A DNA stretch of 64,000 bases, from NCBI RefSeq assembly GCF_001427865.1, contig NZ_LMHH01000001.1:682001-746000 (forward strand), given 5' to 3'. The first letter of the stretch is position 1. The number at the start of each line of letters is the position of its first letter. The DNA comes from Altererythrobacter sp. Root672 (lineage in GTDB: Bacteria > Pseudomonadota > Alphaproteobacteria > Sphingomonadales > Sphingomonadaceae). A model generated the notes under the pieces. That model made no database searches and was not told where the DNA came from. It worked only from the letters and a program-made list of their open reading frames with translations. The translations under genes and the position numbers were made by a program. Shown here in pieces: positions 8,111 through 19,053 of this stretch.

Positions 8111-9427
8111 CTAGCCCTTGGCCCTGATCATCGCTTCGACATCGACGAACTTCTCCCGCGGCGCACCTTCGCGCGCCGCTTTCTCCTCCGCCTCTTCGAT
8201 CCGCTTCCAGTCGCGGAAGGTCACGACGTCGAGGTCGCGTTCCGCCGCCAGTTCGTCGAAGCCGGCGCGGCCTTGCTTGCGGGCGGGGCCTAGCGTGCCT
8301 TCGGCAATGTCCGCGCCGATCAGTTCCACCACGGCGTATCCATCGGGACGGTTGGTGCCGATGGTTCCGGTTGGGCCGCGCCGCGCCCAGCCGACGCAGT
8401 AGAGGCCGGGCAGGATCCGCCCCTCATCATTGGCAAACCGACCCTGGCGCTCGTCGAACGGGACGCCGGGAATTGGCGAAGTGCGATAGCCGATGCAGGC
8501 GACGACCAGATCGGCAGGGATCCGTTCGATCTCTCCCGTACCCACGGCGCGGCCATGTTCGAGCCGAGTCTTCTCGACCTCAATCGCTTCAACCTTATCA
8601 TTTCCAATCAAGGCGCTGGGCGATGACATGAAGACGAATTCTATCGCCTTGGGCTTCTCGGCCCGGATGTGTTCGGGCGTGGCCGCGAAAGCGCGCAAGT
8701 GGCTCACCGACTTGCGCAAGCCTGGCTCGAGGATCGCGTCGTCGCCCAACTCGGGCAGGTCCGCGTTGGCGACATGGGGAGAGGCACGCTCGAGTTCGCC
8801 CAGCTCTCCGAGCTCCTTGGGCGTCATCATGATCTGGTGCGGACCGCGCCGGCCGAGGATCACGATGCGTTCGATCTTTGAGCCTTCGAGGGCCTGCAAG
8901 GCGTGGGTGACGATGTCGCTGCCTACGAACTCGCCACGGGTCTTGGAAAGGATTCGCGCGACGTCGAGCGCGACGTTGCCCATGCCGATGACCACCGCGG
9001 TCTTGCCCGAAAGGTCCGGAGCCAGGTCGGCGAATTGCGGGTGGCCGTTATACCAGCCGACAAACGCCGCACTGCCAAAGACATTGCCCAGATCTTCGCC
9101 AGGGATGCCGAGGTCGCGGTCCTTCGGCGCACCAGTAGCCAGGACAACGGCATCGTAGAGGCCCTGCAACTCCGCGATCGACACGTCCTTGCCGATCATG
9201 ACGTTGCCGACGAAGCGCACGTTGTCCGACAGGGCCACCTTCTCGTACCGGCGGGACACACCCTTGATCGACTGGTGATCGGGCGCGACGCCGCTTCGGA
9301 TCAGGCCGTAGGGGACCGGAAGCGTATCGAAAATATCGATCCGGACGTCTTCGCCGAGCGCTTTTTGCGCTGCTTCGGCGGTGTAATATCCGGCCGGTCC
9401 TGAGCCGATGATCGCGACATGCCGCAT
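8111..9427 (-). CDS. fprA: Ferredoxin-NADP+ reductase, adrenodoxin-reductase/FprA family
   Basis: This 438-residue flavoprotein passes electrons between NADPH and ferredoxin. It begins HVAIIGSGPAGYYTAEAA (FAD loop) and has PVPYGLIRSGVAPDH, the family hallmark. The NADP loop is GMGNVALDVARIL, followed by RRGPHQIMMTPKELGEL. The C-terminus contains YCVGWARRGPTGTIGTNRPD, also diagnostic of adrenodoxin-reductase-type enzymes as opposed to plant-type FNR. Possible partners are ferredoxins serving P450s or the KorAB enzyme at the other end of this window; no ferredoxin gene is adjacent. It is transcribed alone, and a 130-bp region upstream separates it from the divergent GGDEF-EAL gene. Confidence 0.9.
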   Translation of the reverse strand: MRHVAIIGSGPAGYYTAEAAQKALGEDVRIDIFDTLPVPYGLIRSGVAPDHQSIKGVSRRYEKVALSDNVRFVGNVMIGKDVSIAELQGLYDAVVLATGAPKDRDLGIPGEDLGNVFGSAAFVGWYNGHPQFADLAPDLSGKTAVVIGMGNVALDVARILSKTRGEFVGSDIVTHALQALEGSKIERIVILGRRGPHQIMMTPKELGELGELERASPHVANADLPELGDDAILEPGLRKSVSHLRAFAATPEHIRAEKPKAIEFVFMSSPSALIGNDKVEAIEVEKTRLEHGRAVGTGEIERIPADLVVACIGYRTSPIPGVPFDERQGRFANDEGRILPGLYCVGWARRGPTGTIGTNRPDGYAVVELIGADIAEGTLGPARKQGRAGFDELAAERDLDVVTFRDWKRIEEAEEKAAREGAPREKFVDVEAMIRAKG

Positions 9428-9559
9428 GAATCTGCGCCCTTAGCCACTAACTCTCCGAAACAACCTTAGCCGCGCAATAGCGCTTGGCCACAATCCTACA
9501 GGTGCGAAAACTGCGGGTAACTTAACGGTTTCTCAAATTGGCGAGTGCATTGCTGCTTC

Positions 9560-12241
9560 ATGTCGCAGGCCCGCCGTGCACGTTCGACCGCTACTAAGCG
9601 CGCCGCAAGGTCCGAGCCTGTGGTGCTGGAGGCCGTCAACCAGCCTGGAGAGCAGCGGCGGGGTTCGCGGCGCAAGCCGCAAACCGACAGGTCCCGGTCG
9701 GTACGACCTGGCACTGTCATTTCCGCGCGCAACTGGCTCCCGAACCGTTGGCCCTATTTGATCCTGTCGATGATCGCAGCCATCGGCGCCTGCAGCTTCT
9801 GGGTGGGCAGTGCGCCGCACGTCACCGAGGCGATCATGCTGGCGTTGTCGGTCTTCGGGGCGGCTGGCGTTGGGATTGTGCATTCGCTGATCGCGGGCCG
9901 CAGGCGTGAGGTCAAAGTGGCAGGCGTGCTCGCCGTGGTGGTCGCGCCGATGTTTCTATTCGGCCTCGCGATTACGCGCTGGAGCGTGTCGGGCCAATTG
10001 CCATGGGATTTCGCCATCGCTTCGCTCCTGTGCGTTGCCGGGGCCTCTTCTGCCTACCTCCGCCAGCATCCGGTCGTGTTCTTTGCGGCGAAGTTGTCGA
10101 TCTGGGCCGCCGCTGTCGCCGCCAACGCCTCACTCGCCGGTGCCTTGACCGTCCTTGCGGCGCTTATCGGCGCGATCCTCGTGAGCCGTGAACTGATGCG
10201 CGAACAACGGACCGAGGACGAGCGGATGAGAGCTCGCGAGAGAGTTCAGACCCGCGCCGGAGATATCCTAGCCGACTATGAACAGACCCGGCAGGGCTGG
10301 TTCTGGGAGACCGATCGCCGCGGCCAGCTGACCTATGTGTCGGCGCCCGTAGCCGAAGCCGTGGGATGCACGGCCGAGGAACTCGTGGGCCTGCCGCTGG
10401 TCACGCTGTTCGACTTGGACGACACGAGCCAGGAAAGTGAGCGCACGCTCCTGTTCCACCTCAACGCCCGCTCGGCTTTTCAGGAACTGACCGTACGGGC
10501 TGCGATCAAGGACGAGGAACGGTGGTGGTCGGTCAGCGGCCGTCCGATCCATAACGAGTACGGCAACTTCGTCGGGTTTCGCGGTTCGGGCGTTGATCTA
10601 ACGGCGAAGAAGCTCAGCGAAGACCATGCCTCGCGGTTGGCGCATTACGATTCCCTCACTGGCCTCGCCAACCGGTTCCAGATGTCCCAGGCGCTCGAAA
10701 AGACGCTGACTTCACGGCAGCGGGCCAACAGGGCGTGCTCGGTCATGCTGATCGACCTCGACCGGTTCAAGCAGGTCAACGACACGATGGGCCACCCGGC
10801 CGGCGATGCCTTGCTCAAGCAGGTCGCCCGCAGGTTGGAAGCCGCGGTCGACAAGATGGGGCAGGTGGGGCGTCTTGGCGGCGACGAGTTCCAGGTGATC
10901 GTGCCCGGCCGCATCGCTCGCAACGATGTCTCCGAACTGGCCTCGCACATCATCCATTCGCTGTCTCAGCCCTATTCGATCGAGGGCCAGCGCGTGGTCA
11001 TCGGCGCGTCGATCGGGATCGCGGTATCGCCCGAAGATGGCGTGACCAATGACGAAGTGATCCGCAATGCCGACCTGGCGCTCTATGCCGCCAAGGATCT
11101 CGGCCGCGGTCGGTTCCACTTCTACGCCAACGACTTGCACGCCGAAGCCGAAGCCCGCTCTCAACTCGAACAGGATTTGCGCGACGCCATCACCGAGGGC
11201 CAGCTGCAGCTCTACTACCAACCGGTCGTCTCTTCGGCGACGGAGAAGCTGACCGGTTTCGAGGCGCTGCTGCGGTGGGAGCATCCGCAAAGGGGCTGGG
11301 TGCCGACCGACAAGTTCGTCAAGATTGCCGAAGACACCGGCCTGATCGCGCAGATCGGCGAGTGGGCCTTGCGCACGGCCTGTCACGAGCTTGCGCGGTG
11401 GCCGGAAGAGGTACGCGTCGCGGTCAATATCTCGCCGCTGCAGTTTGCCAACCCGCAGCTCCCCAGCCTTGTCGCCAATGCCATCGCGCAGGCCGGCGTT
11501 CACCCGTCGCGCCTGGAGCTCGAGATCACCGAAAGCGTGTTCCTGAACGACGATACCTGCACGGACACCATGTTCGCGGCGCTAAAGGGCCTTGGGGTCC
11601 GTCTGGCGCTCGACGACTTCGGCACCGGCTACTCTTCGCTTGGCTATTTGAAGAAGGCGCCGTTCGACAAGATCAAGATCGACCAGAGCTTCGTGCGCGG
11701 CGCCACGCTGCCGGGCAGCCGGAATGGCGCGATCATCGCTTCGATTACGAGCCTGGCGCACGCGCTGGGCATGGATACCACGGCGGAAGGGGTTGAGACG
11801 CTCGATGAGCTGGAGCTCGTGCGCATGCATGGTTGCAGCCACATCCAAGGCTTCATCTACGGCAGGCCGCTGAGCGCCACCGATGCCACGGAGCGGGTCA
11901 AGGATGGCCTGACAGTCGAGGCGAAGGGCCCGCGGGCGTCGCGCGCGCCCCGCCAGACCATGTTGCGCAAAGTCGTGCTCGATCACGATGGGCAGGTCTA
12001 CCAGGGCAAGATCCGCAACGTCTCCGACACCGGGGCCCTGATCGAAGGTCTGTGGCATGTTCCGCCGGGAACCACCTTCACGATCGAGATGTCGGACTCG
12101 CAAACGGTCAGGGCCACCTCGAAATGGTCGGCAGAGGATCGCATGGGCGTCGAATTCGCGGTGCCGCTGGCGAAGAATTCAAGTCGGGCAAAAGGCGCAA
12201 AGAAGGGCCGCCAAGCCCGCTCGGCAGCGGTGTCCTACTAA
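9560..12241 (+). CDS. Membrane-anchored PAS-GGDEF-EAL-PilZ protein
   Basis: The order is a basic N-terminus, about five membrane helices (from residue ~45, YLILSMIAAIGACSFWV, to ~185), a PAS domain (around 230-350), GGDEF (LGGDEF at ~440), EAL (GFEALLRW at ~568; DDFGTGYSSLGYL; AEGVETLDEL) and a C-terminal PilZ-like domain (KIRNVSDTGALIEGLW; GVEFAVP). The cyclase signature is intact and the EAL catalytic motifs are present, so it may both make and degrade c-di-GMP. No RxxD inhibitory site precedes GGDEF at the usual spacing. ATG 9560 was chosen; a GTG at 9545 is also in frame. The neighbour is a close paralogue lacking the membrane part. Confidence 0.88.
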   Translation: MSQARRARSTATKRAARSEPVVLEAVNQPGEQRRGSRRKPQTDRSRSVRPGTVISARNWLPNRWPYLILSMIAAIGACSFWVGSAPHVTEAIMLALSVFGAAGVGIVHSLIAGRRREVKVAGVLAVVVAPMFLFGLAITRWSVSGQLPWDFAIASLLCVAGASSAYLRQHPVVFFAAKLSIWAAAVAANASLAGALTVLAALIGAILVSRELMREQRTEDERMRARERVQTRAGDILADYEQTRQGWFWETDRRGQLTYVSAPVAEAVGCTAEELVGLPLVTLFDLDDTSQESERTLLFHLNARSAFQELTVRAAIKDEERWWSVSGRPIHNEYGNFVGFRGSGVDLTAKKLSEDHASRLAHYDSLTGLANRFQMSQALEKTLTSRQRANRACSVMLIDLDRFKQVNDTMGHPAGDALLKQVARRLEAAVDKMGQVGRLGGDEFQVIVPGRIARNDVSELASHIIHSLSQPYSIEGQRVVIGASIGIAVSPEDGVTNDEVIRNADLALYAAKDLGRGRFHFYANDLHAEAEARSQLEQDLRDAITEGQLQLYYQPVVSSATEKLTGFEALLRWEHPQRGWVPTDKFVKIAEDTGLIAQIGEWALRTACHELARWPEEVRVAVNISPLQFANPQLPSLVANAIAQAGVHPSRLELEITESVFLNDDTCTDTMFAALKGLGVRLALDDFGTGYSSLGYLKKAPFDKIKIDQSFVRGATLPGSRNGAIIASITSLAHALGMDTTAEGVETLDELELVRMHGCSHIQGFIYGRPLSATDATERVKDGLTVEAKGPRASRAPRQTMLRKVVLDHDGQVYQGKIRNVSDTGALIEGLWHVPPGTTFTIEMSDSQTVRATSKWSAEDRMGVEFAVPLAKNSSRAKGAKKGRQARSAAVSY

Positions 12242-12364
12242 GTCGGTGTTTGGTTTGAGCGGACCGTCTTAGCGGTTCGGTAAGCCTGTTGCGCTATTGA
12301 GAAGCCAATAACCAAATAATCGGGCTGCGCAGTCTCTGGTTTTCGGGGTTGAGTTAACGTGGTC

Positions 12365-14566
12365 ATGCGCAACATGCTGCGGGGTTTGGGTGGCAAGGGA
12401 GCCGGTGGTTCTCGTGCGTCCAGTGACGGCGCGCTCCAGGTGCTGGACGCCGCGCAACGCCTGGCGATGCTCGAAGCCTTCGAAGAGGCCGAGATCGGTT
12501 GGTTCTGGGCCACCGACAGCGACAATCACCTGATCTACCTGTCCGCTTCTGCGGTGCGCAAATTCGGCGACCAGGCGCAGGTCATCGGAAAGCCGCTGGC
12601 ATCGCTGGCCGAAGCCGTGACCGCCGATGGTGAGGAACGGTCCGAGCGCCCGCTGTCCTACGTTCTCGGCGCGCGCAGCAACATCAACGGGGTCACCGTC
12701 AAGGTCGACGCACCGGATGGGCCGCTGTTCTGGTTGCTCAGCGGCAAGGCCCAATTCGACGAGGCGGGCCGCTTCCAAGGCTATCGCGGCAGTGCGCGGG
12801 ACGTCTCCGGGCTACGCGAACAGCAACGCGACGCCTCTCGGCTGGCGCAGTTCGATTCGCTTACGGGGCTCGCCAATCGTCACCGGATGATCACCCGGCT
12901 GGCGACGATGTTGACGGCGTTCAAGGCGGCAAAGCGCAGCTGCGCCTTGCTGATGCTGGACCTCGACAGGTTCAAGCAGGTCAACGACACCCTTGGCCAT
13001 CCGGCTGGCGACGAGCTGTTGAAGCAAGTGGCCCAGCGCCTGCAGCGCATTGTCGGCGCACCCGGGGAAATCGGCCGCCTGGGTGGCGACGAGTTCCAGA
13101 TCATCATCCCTGACATGGACGACCGTGGGCAGCTTGGGGAGATGGCCCAGCGGATCATCCAGATGGTCTCGCAGCCCTATTCGCTCGAGGGGCGGCGGGC
13201 GGTTATCGGCACATCGCTCGGCATCGCGATCGCGCCGTACGACGGCATCGAGCCCGAAGAGCTGATCAAGAGCGCCGACCTGGCGCTCTATGCGGCGAAG
13301 GGCGGGGGGCGCGGGCAGTACCGCTTCTATTCCAACGACCTCAAGGACTCCGCGCACCAGCGCCGTGAGACGGAAGAGGATCTGCGCGACGCGCTGGCTC
13401 GCGGCGAGCTCGAGCTGCACTACCAGCCGGTCGTTCGCACCTCGGATAACATCGTCACCGGGTTCGAGGCGCTGATGCGCTGGAACCATCCGGAGCGGGG
13501 GCCGATCAGCCCCGCGGTGTTCATTCCGATCGCCGAGGAATCGAACCTCATCGTCACCCTTGGGGAATGGGCGATCCGGCAGGCCTGCGCGAACGCGGCG
13601 AAGTGGCCGGGGGAATTGCGCGTTGCGGTCAACGTTTCGGCGCACCAGTTCACGACCGAGAGCCTGCCGACCACCATCACCAGCGCTCTCGCATCGAGCG
13701 GCCTCAAGCCCGAACAGCTCGAGCTGGAGATCACCGAGACCGTCTTCATGGGCGACGTCGAGGCGGTCGAGCAGATGTTCAAGCGGCTCAAGAAGATCGG
13801 CGTGAAGCTCTCGCTCGATGACTTCGGGACGGGCTATTCGTCGCTCGGCTATCTGCGCAAGGCGCCGTTCGACAAGATCAAGATCGACCAGAGCTTCGTC
13901 CGCGGGTGCACCGAGAAGGACAACACCAACTTCGCCATCATCACCGCCATCGTCAGCTTGGCCACCGCGCTCAAGATGGAGACCACGGCCGAAGGCGTGG
14001 AGGCGATGGACGAGCTGGGGCTGATCCGCACCCTCTCGGCCACCAACGTGCAAGGCTTCATTTACTCCCGCGCGGTGCCGCAGGAGCAGGTGCTCGAAAA
14101 GCTCGCGACCGGGGACCTGACCTACAAGCCGATGGGCCCGGCCAAGCATCGCGCCGACCGCCGGACCCTGTTCCGCATGGTCGGAATCATCCACGAGGAT
14201 CACCGCTACGACGCCATGTTGCGCAACATCTCGCGCACCGGGGCGATGATCGAGGGCATGCTCGACGTGCCGGTGGGGACCGACCTCGTGCTCGACCTAG
14301 GCGAGGGGCAGCTGGTGGTGGGGACCGTCAGGCGCTCGCAGGACGCGACGCAGGGGCTCGAGTTCGAGACCCCGCTGATCAGCGACGGCGCCGAAGGATT
14401 GTGCACTCGCCACCGCGTCTCGCCTTACGCATTGGCCGCCGCCGGCATGCCGCTGCGCGCGCTGCCTCCGGGGAGTTATGGCATGCCCGGCATGTCCCTT
14501 AGCGACGGAAGCCGGCCGCGGTTCATGCAGGTTGATCTCTCGGCGCTGTCCTCGCGCGCGGCCTAG
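12365..14566 (+). CDS. Cytosolic PAS-GGDEF-EAL-PilZ protein
   Basis: At 733 residues this is a paralogue of the preceding gene without membrane helices. A PAS domain (AEIGWFWATDSDNHLIYLS) is followed by GGDEF (LGGDEF at ~240), EAL (GFEALMRW at ~368; DDFGTGYSSLGYL; AEGVEAMDEL) and a PilZ-like domain (MLRNISRTGAMIEGML; GLEFETPL). Both c-di-GMP synthesis and hydrolysis motifs look intact, and there is no RxxD I-site. A stretch of about 40 bases encoding KAPFDKIKIDQSF is identical to the upstream gene, consistent with duplication. The start is uncertain between GTG 12359, ATG 12365 and ATG 12374; no strong ribosome-binding site is visible. A 30-residue tail follows the PilZ domain. Confidence 0.88.
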   Translation: MRNMLRGLGGKGAGGSRASSDGALQVLDAAQRLAMLEAFEEAEIGWFWATDSDNHLIYLSASAVRKFGDQAQVIGKPLASLAEAVTADGEERSERPLSYVLGARSNINGVTVKVDAPDGPLFWLLSGKAQFDEAGRFQGYRGSARDVSGLREQQRDASRLAQFDSLTGLANRHRMITRLATMLTAFKAAKRSCALLMLDLDRFKQVNDTLGHPAGDELLKQVAQRLQRIVGAPGEIGRLGGDEFQIIIPDMDDRGQLGEMAQRIIQMVSQPYSLEGRRAVIGTSLGIAIAPYDGIEPEELIKSADLALYAAKGGGRGQYRFYSNDLKDSAHQRRETEEDLRDALARGELELHYQPVVRTSDNIVTGFEALMRWNHPERGPISPAVFIPIAEESNLIVTLGEWAIRQACANAAKWPGELRVAVNVSAHQFTTESLPTTITSALASSGLKPEQLELEITETVFMGDVEAVEQMFKRLKKIGVKLSLDDFGTGYSSLGYLRKAPFDKIKIDQSFVRGCTEKDNTNFAIITAIVSLATALKMETTAEGVEAMDELGLIRTLSATNVQGFIYSRAVPQEQVLEKLATGDLTYKPMGPAKHRADRRTLFRMVGIIHEDHRYDAMLRNISRTGAMIEGMLDVPVGTDLVLDLGEGQLVVGTVRRSQDATQGLEFETPLISDGAEGLCTRHRVSPYALAAAGMPLRALPPGSYGMPGMSLSDGSRPRFMQVDLSALSSRAA

Positions 14567-14604
14567 CCCTTCCATCCCAACAGGACAGGCTCTAAGGGCG
14601 CGGG

Positions 14605-16425
<1,821 letters not shown>

Positions 16426-16439
16426 GGCTTCGGCCTAGC

Positions 16440-16640
16440 CTGGCACACCTCTCTCATCGTCATTGTGAGAACCGAAGGCCCGCGGCATCCAGAGCTTCTC
16501 GGGATACGCCCTGGCGTTCTCGCTACGCTCGCAGGGGGACGCATCTCGGTACGAGCTGAGAATAGGGAGAAGTACGTGTCGACGTAGTTCTGCTTCACGG
16601 CCAAGGCTCTCGTTCGTCGAGGCGAAGGACGATCGCTGAA
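16440..16640. other. Intergenic stretch with degenerate repeat-like hairpins
   Basis: The 275 bases between lepA and the TbpB-like gene hold no convincing open frame. The segment from about 16457 (CATTGTGAGAACCGAAGGCC), followed by GGCATCCAGAGC, resembles a decayed copy of the CATTGCGAG...ATCCAGAG palindromic repeats common in proteobacteria. The segment CGTTCTCGCTACGCTCGCAG nearby supports this. The match is by eye and imperfect. The promoter of the downstream lipoprotein presumably lies in the last 60 bases. Confidence 0.35.
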
Positions 16641-16700
16641 CGTCCTTCAAATCCTTTGATTGTTTGCTGTCGATCCATTCGGTGGTTGGGGGTTTTCATT

Positions 16701-18530
16701 ATGACTAAGCGTGCTTCCGCCGCGCGGGCTTCGGTCTGCGCCATCGCCTTTGTTCTCGCCGGTTGCGGCGGCGGTGGCGGTGGGGGTGTGAACGGTGCCC
16801 CTAACCCGTTGCCTTCTCCCAGCCCCTCACCATCGCCTAGTCCAACTCCCGCGCCTAGTCCGACTCCCGCGCCTAGTCCGACTCCGGCGCCCGCTCCCGT
16901 GCCCGCGAGCGGTGTGTCCAGTCGTCCCACGGTCAGCACTACTTTCGCCGCGCAAGCCACTTCCACTAGTGTGAAATTTGACGTTGGGCGGGCGCAGCGT
17001 GCCGAAGGTGGTAGAATGGCTGGCGCCACTCTCGAGTATGACTTGCCGAGCGATAGTTATATCATCCGCCTAGGAACGGAGACGTTTGAATTCGGTCCTG
17101 GGGATGCAACTAGCGATGCCTGGGGTTTTCTGGCCTTTGAGAAGGAGGTCGGAGAGAGCACGACCAAGCTCGATTTCGAGTGGCGCTACGATACGCCTTG
17201 GCTCACGAACACCGAGTATGTCAGGCTTGCACAACTCGTCACTTCTGAGGCCAACATACCCGAAGGCACCAAGACTTTTCGCGCTATTGATCTGGTTTTC
17301 GGTGTTCCCAGCGACGCAGCCAACGTGCCGAAGGCTGGAAGCGCAACCTTCGGTCTGTCGCTGTTGGGAAGTCGATCCTCGAATGTGACTGATAGCCCGC
17401 TCACCATGTCTGGAGCGGGCAGTGCATTGGTTGATTTCGCTTCAGGACAATTGAACTTCACCGGGGTCACGCACGATTACAATCAGGACCGTCAAGGCGC
17501 CTCCAATTGGGGCAGCGAGCTGACCGGCAACGCCGCGCTTACTGCCGGCAAGAATGTCTTTACAGGAACCTTCACCTCTAAAACCGGGACATCAGAGATA
17601 TACGAAGGCGGCATCACGGGGTCGTTCTACGGTCCTGAGGCGGAAGAAATAGGCGGCACCTTCTACGGGACGTCGGGCCCGCTATACTACAGTTTGGCAT
17701 TTGCCGGTCTTGAACAGCCGCATATCGCTTCACGGGACACGCTTGCTTCCCTCACCGGTACGAACCGTCTGGACAGCGTGCAGCGGGTTATCCCGCTGCC
17801 GGATAGCGATCCCTACTTTGCCGAGTATCCCTTTGGGGAGCACGTCATCTACGACGCGCAAACGAAAACCTATGAGATATCCAGGGTCTCGGCCGGAGCA
17901 TTCGGGGCGGCCAATCGCACGCCTGCGAAAGACCAGGCGGACATAGTGTCTTACGGGGCTGCCGTCGCTTGGGTCGATGGAAAAATCTCGTACGACATCG
18001 GCCGGTTCGATGGCGAAACTGATGGCATGGAATTGACCTACGCGAGCTTCTTTCGCGTCGTCAAAACCCTGACTGATCTCGATGACAAGGTGTTGGAAAA
18101 GGAAGTCACCTATCTCGCCTTCGGCAACGCCACGCCCGCTGACCAACTGCCACGGACGGGCACTGCGAGCTATGAGGGCCGGCTGTTCGGTGACGTTAAC
18201 GACGGAACCAACTTGCTCTCACCTCTTAGAGGCACTGCCGCGCTCAACGTCAATTTCGGTACGCAGGCCTTGGCGGCCAGCCTCTCGCCGCGGGCGACCA
18301 ATCTAAACGGCGGCGTGGAGAATTTTGGCACATTCAACTTCGCTGGCTCGCTCGACAGCTTTCGCGGTTATTTCGAAGCGTTGCGGATAGGTGGAGGAGA
18401 TGGCAATTTGGCCGGGCGCTTCTTCGGCGACCGGGCGCAGGAATTCGGCGCAACGTTTGGGATCAACCTCGCCGATCGAGGGCTGATGCTCGAAGGCGTT
18501 GCTGTCGGCAAGCAAGTCACCACGCCCTAG
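16701..18530 (+). CDS. Transferrin-binding-protein-B-like surface lipoprotein
   Basis: This 609-residue lipoprotein has a signal peptide ending in the lipobox VLAGC (Cys near residue 20). A Gly run and a Pro/Ser/Thr-rich linker follow. The body has two regions ending in the TbpB-type barrel signature: GSFYGPEAEEIGGTFYG in the middle and GRFFGDRAQEFGATFGI at the C-terminus. This is the arrangement of TbpB-like, often Slam-exported, solute-binding lipoproteins. The ligand is unknown; no TbpA receptor or Slam translocator is adjacent. Codon use is visibly less GC-biased than in neighbours, with Ser and Thr common, so transfer or surface diversification is possible. ATG 16701 was chosen because it begins the signal peptide. 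Confidence 0.8.
   Translation: MTKRASAARASVCAIAFVLAGCGGGGGGGVNGAPNPLPSPSPSPSPSPTPAPSPTPAPSPTPAPAPVPASGVSSRPTVSTTFAAQATSTSVKFDVGRAQRAEGGRMAGATLEYDLPSDSYIIRLGTETFEFGPGDATSDAWGFLAFEKEVGESTTKLDFEWRYDTPWLTNTEYVRLAQLVTSEANIPEGTKTFRAIDLVFGVPSDAANVPKAGSATFGLSLLGSRSSNVTDSPLTMSGAGSALVDFASGQLNFTGVTHDYNQDRQGASNWGSELTGNAALTAGKNVFTGTFTSKTGTSEIYEGGITGSFYGPEAEEIGGTFYGTSGPLYYSLAFAGLEQPHIASRDTLASLTGTNRLDSVQRVIPLPDSDPYFAEYPFGEHVIYDAQTKTYEISRVSAGAFGAANRTPAKDQADIVSYGAAVAWVDGKISYDIGRFDGETDGMELTYASFFRVVKTLTDLDDKVLEKEVTYLAFGNATPADQLPRTGTASYEGRLFGDVNDGTNLLSPLRGTAALNVNFGTQALAASLSPRATNLNGGVENFGTFNFAGSLDSFRGYFEALRIGGGDGNLAGRFFGDRAQEFGATFGINLADRGLMLEGVAVGKQVTTP
16834..16887 (+). repeat. Three tandem 18-bp units encoding a Ser-Pro-Thr-Pro-Ala-Pro linker
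   Basis: The unit CGCCTAGTCCGACTCCCG occurs three times in a row with single-base changes, inside the lipoprotein linker. Such units can change number by slippage in whole-codon steps and so alter tether length without breaking the frame. Confidence 0.85.
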
Positions 18531-18535
18531 CAAAA

Positions 18536-18562
18536 GAGGGCCCGGCTTTGCGCCGGGCCCTC
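18536..18562 (+). terminator. Hairpin terminator after the TbpB-like gene
   Basis: GAGGGCCCGGC pairs perfectly with GCCGGGCCCTC around a 5-base loop, starting 6 bases after the stop codon. There is no run of T after it, so it is a strong hairpin rather than a textbook intrinsic terminator. It may also serve the convergent gene ending at 18617. Confidence 0.7.
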
Positions 18563-18616
18563 GTCCGCTGACTGGAATATCTCGACGGCGATTTGTGTTT
18601 TCCGGTCCTTAGAAGT

Positions 18617-18949
18617 TTATCCGTGTGCGTCTGATCTTGCCGCCTCCTCCGGCGCAGGCAGTCCGAGCGTTGCCTCATCACCGCCTCCCTCCTCCTCATC
18701 CCAATCCCCCGCCTCCACCGCGGCCTTCAAATCCCTCACCCACTCGGCGTGTTGCGCCTCATACCCCGGCCACTCGCTCCGCACCTGCTCGATGAACTCC
18801 GGCAGCAGTTCCGCCGCTCTCGCCGCGAACTCCGGATAAGCCAGCCCCGGGCGCCAGCCGGCGGCTTGGTCGGCGCGGGCCTGGGCGCTGGCGGTTAGCT
18901 CGTGCTCGAAAGCGGCGGGGCTGCGGCGGGCGAGGACTTGGGCCTTCAT
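18617..18949 (-). CDS. Uncharacterised partner of the TerS-like gene, possible 5' frameshift
   Basis: From ATG 18949 the protein is 110 residues, helical and acidic at the end (GDWDEEEGGGDE), with EFAARAAELLPEFIEQV in the middle. No domain is recognised. Coding-like sequence with strong GC third positions continues upstream of this ATG for about 23 codons (beginning SERAAQARPAAEIHAS) to a TAG at 19022-19024, with no ATG, GTG or TTG start. A GTG at 19032 lies one frame away. A base missing from the CCCC run at 19019-19022 would join them. It follows the TerS-like gene on the same strand, and the two probably form an operon. The true 5' end is uncertain. Confidence 0.6.
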   Translation of the reverse strand: MKAQVLARRSPAAFEHELTASAQARADQAAGWRPGLAYPEFAARAAELLPEFIEQVRSEWPGYEAQHAEWVRDLKAAVEAGDWDEEEGGGDEATLGLPAPEEAARSDAHG

Positions 18950-19053
18950 CGCCTTGACCTTGCGTTCGATGCTGGCGTGGATCTCGGCGGCGGGGCGGGC
19001 CTGGGCGGCGCGCTCGGACCCCTATTCCGCACACCAAAACAGGTTGGGAGATT

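Noticed and set aside
12812-14203. 463-codon minus-strand frame over the second GGDEF-EAL gene
   Set aside because: Antisense shadow; composition rich in Arg, Leu and Asp as expected from reversed GC-rich codons.
16834-16887. Tandem repeats as a possible CRISPR array
   Set aside because: Units are contiguous, in frame and encode a Pro-rich linker; there are no spacers.
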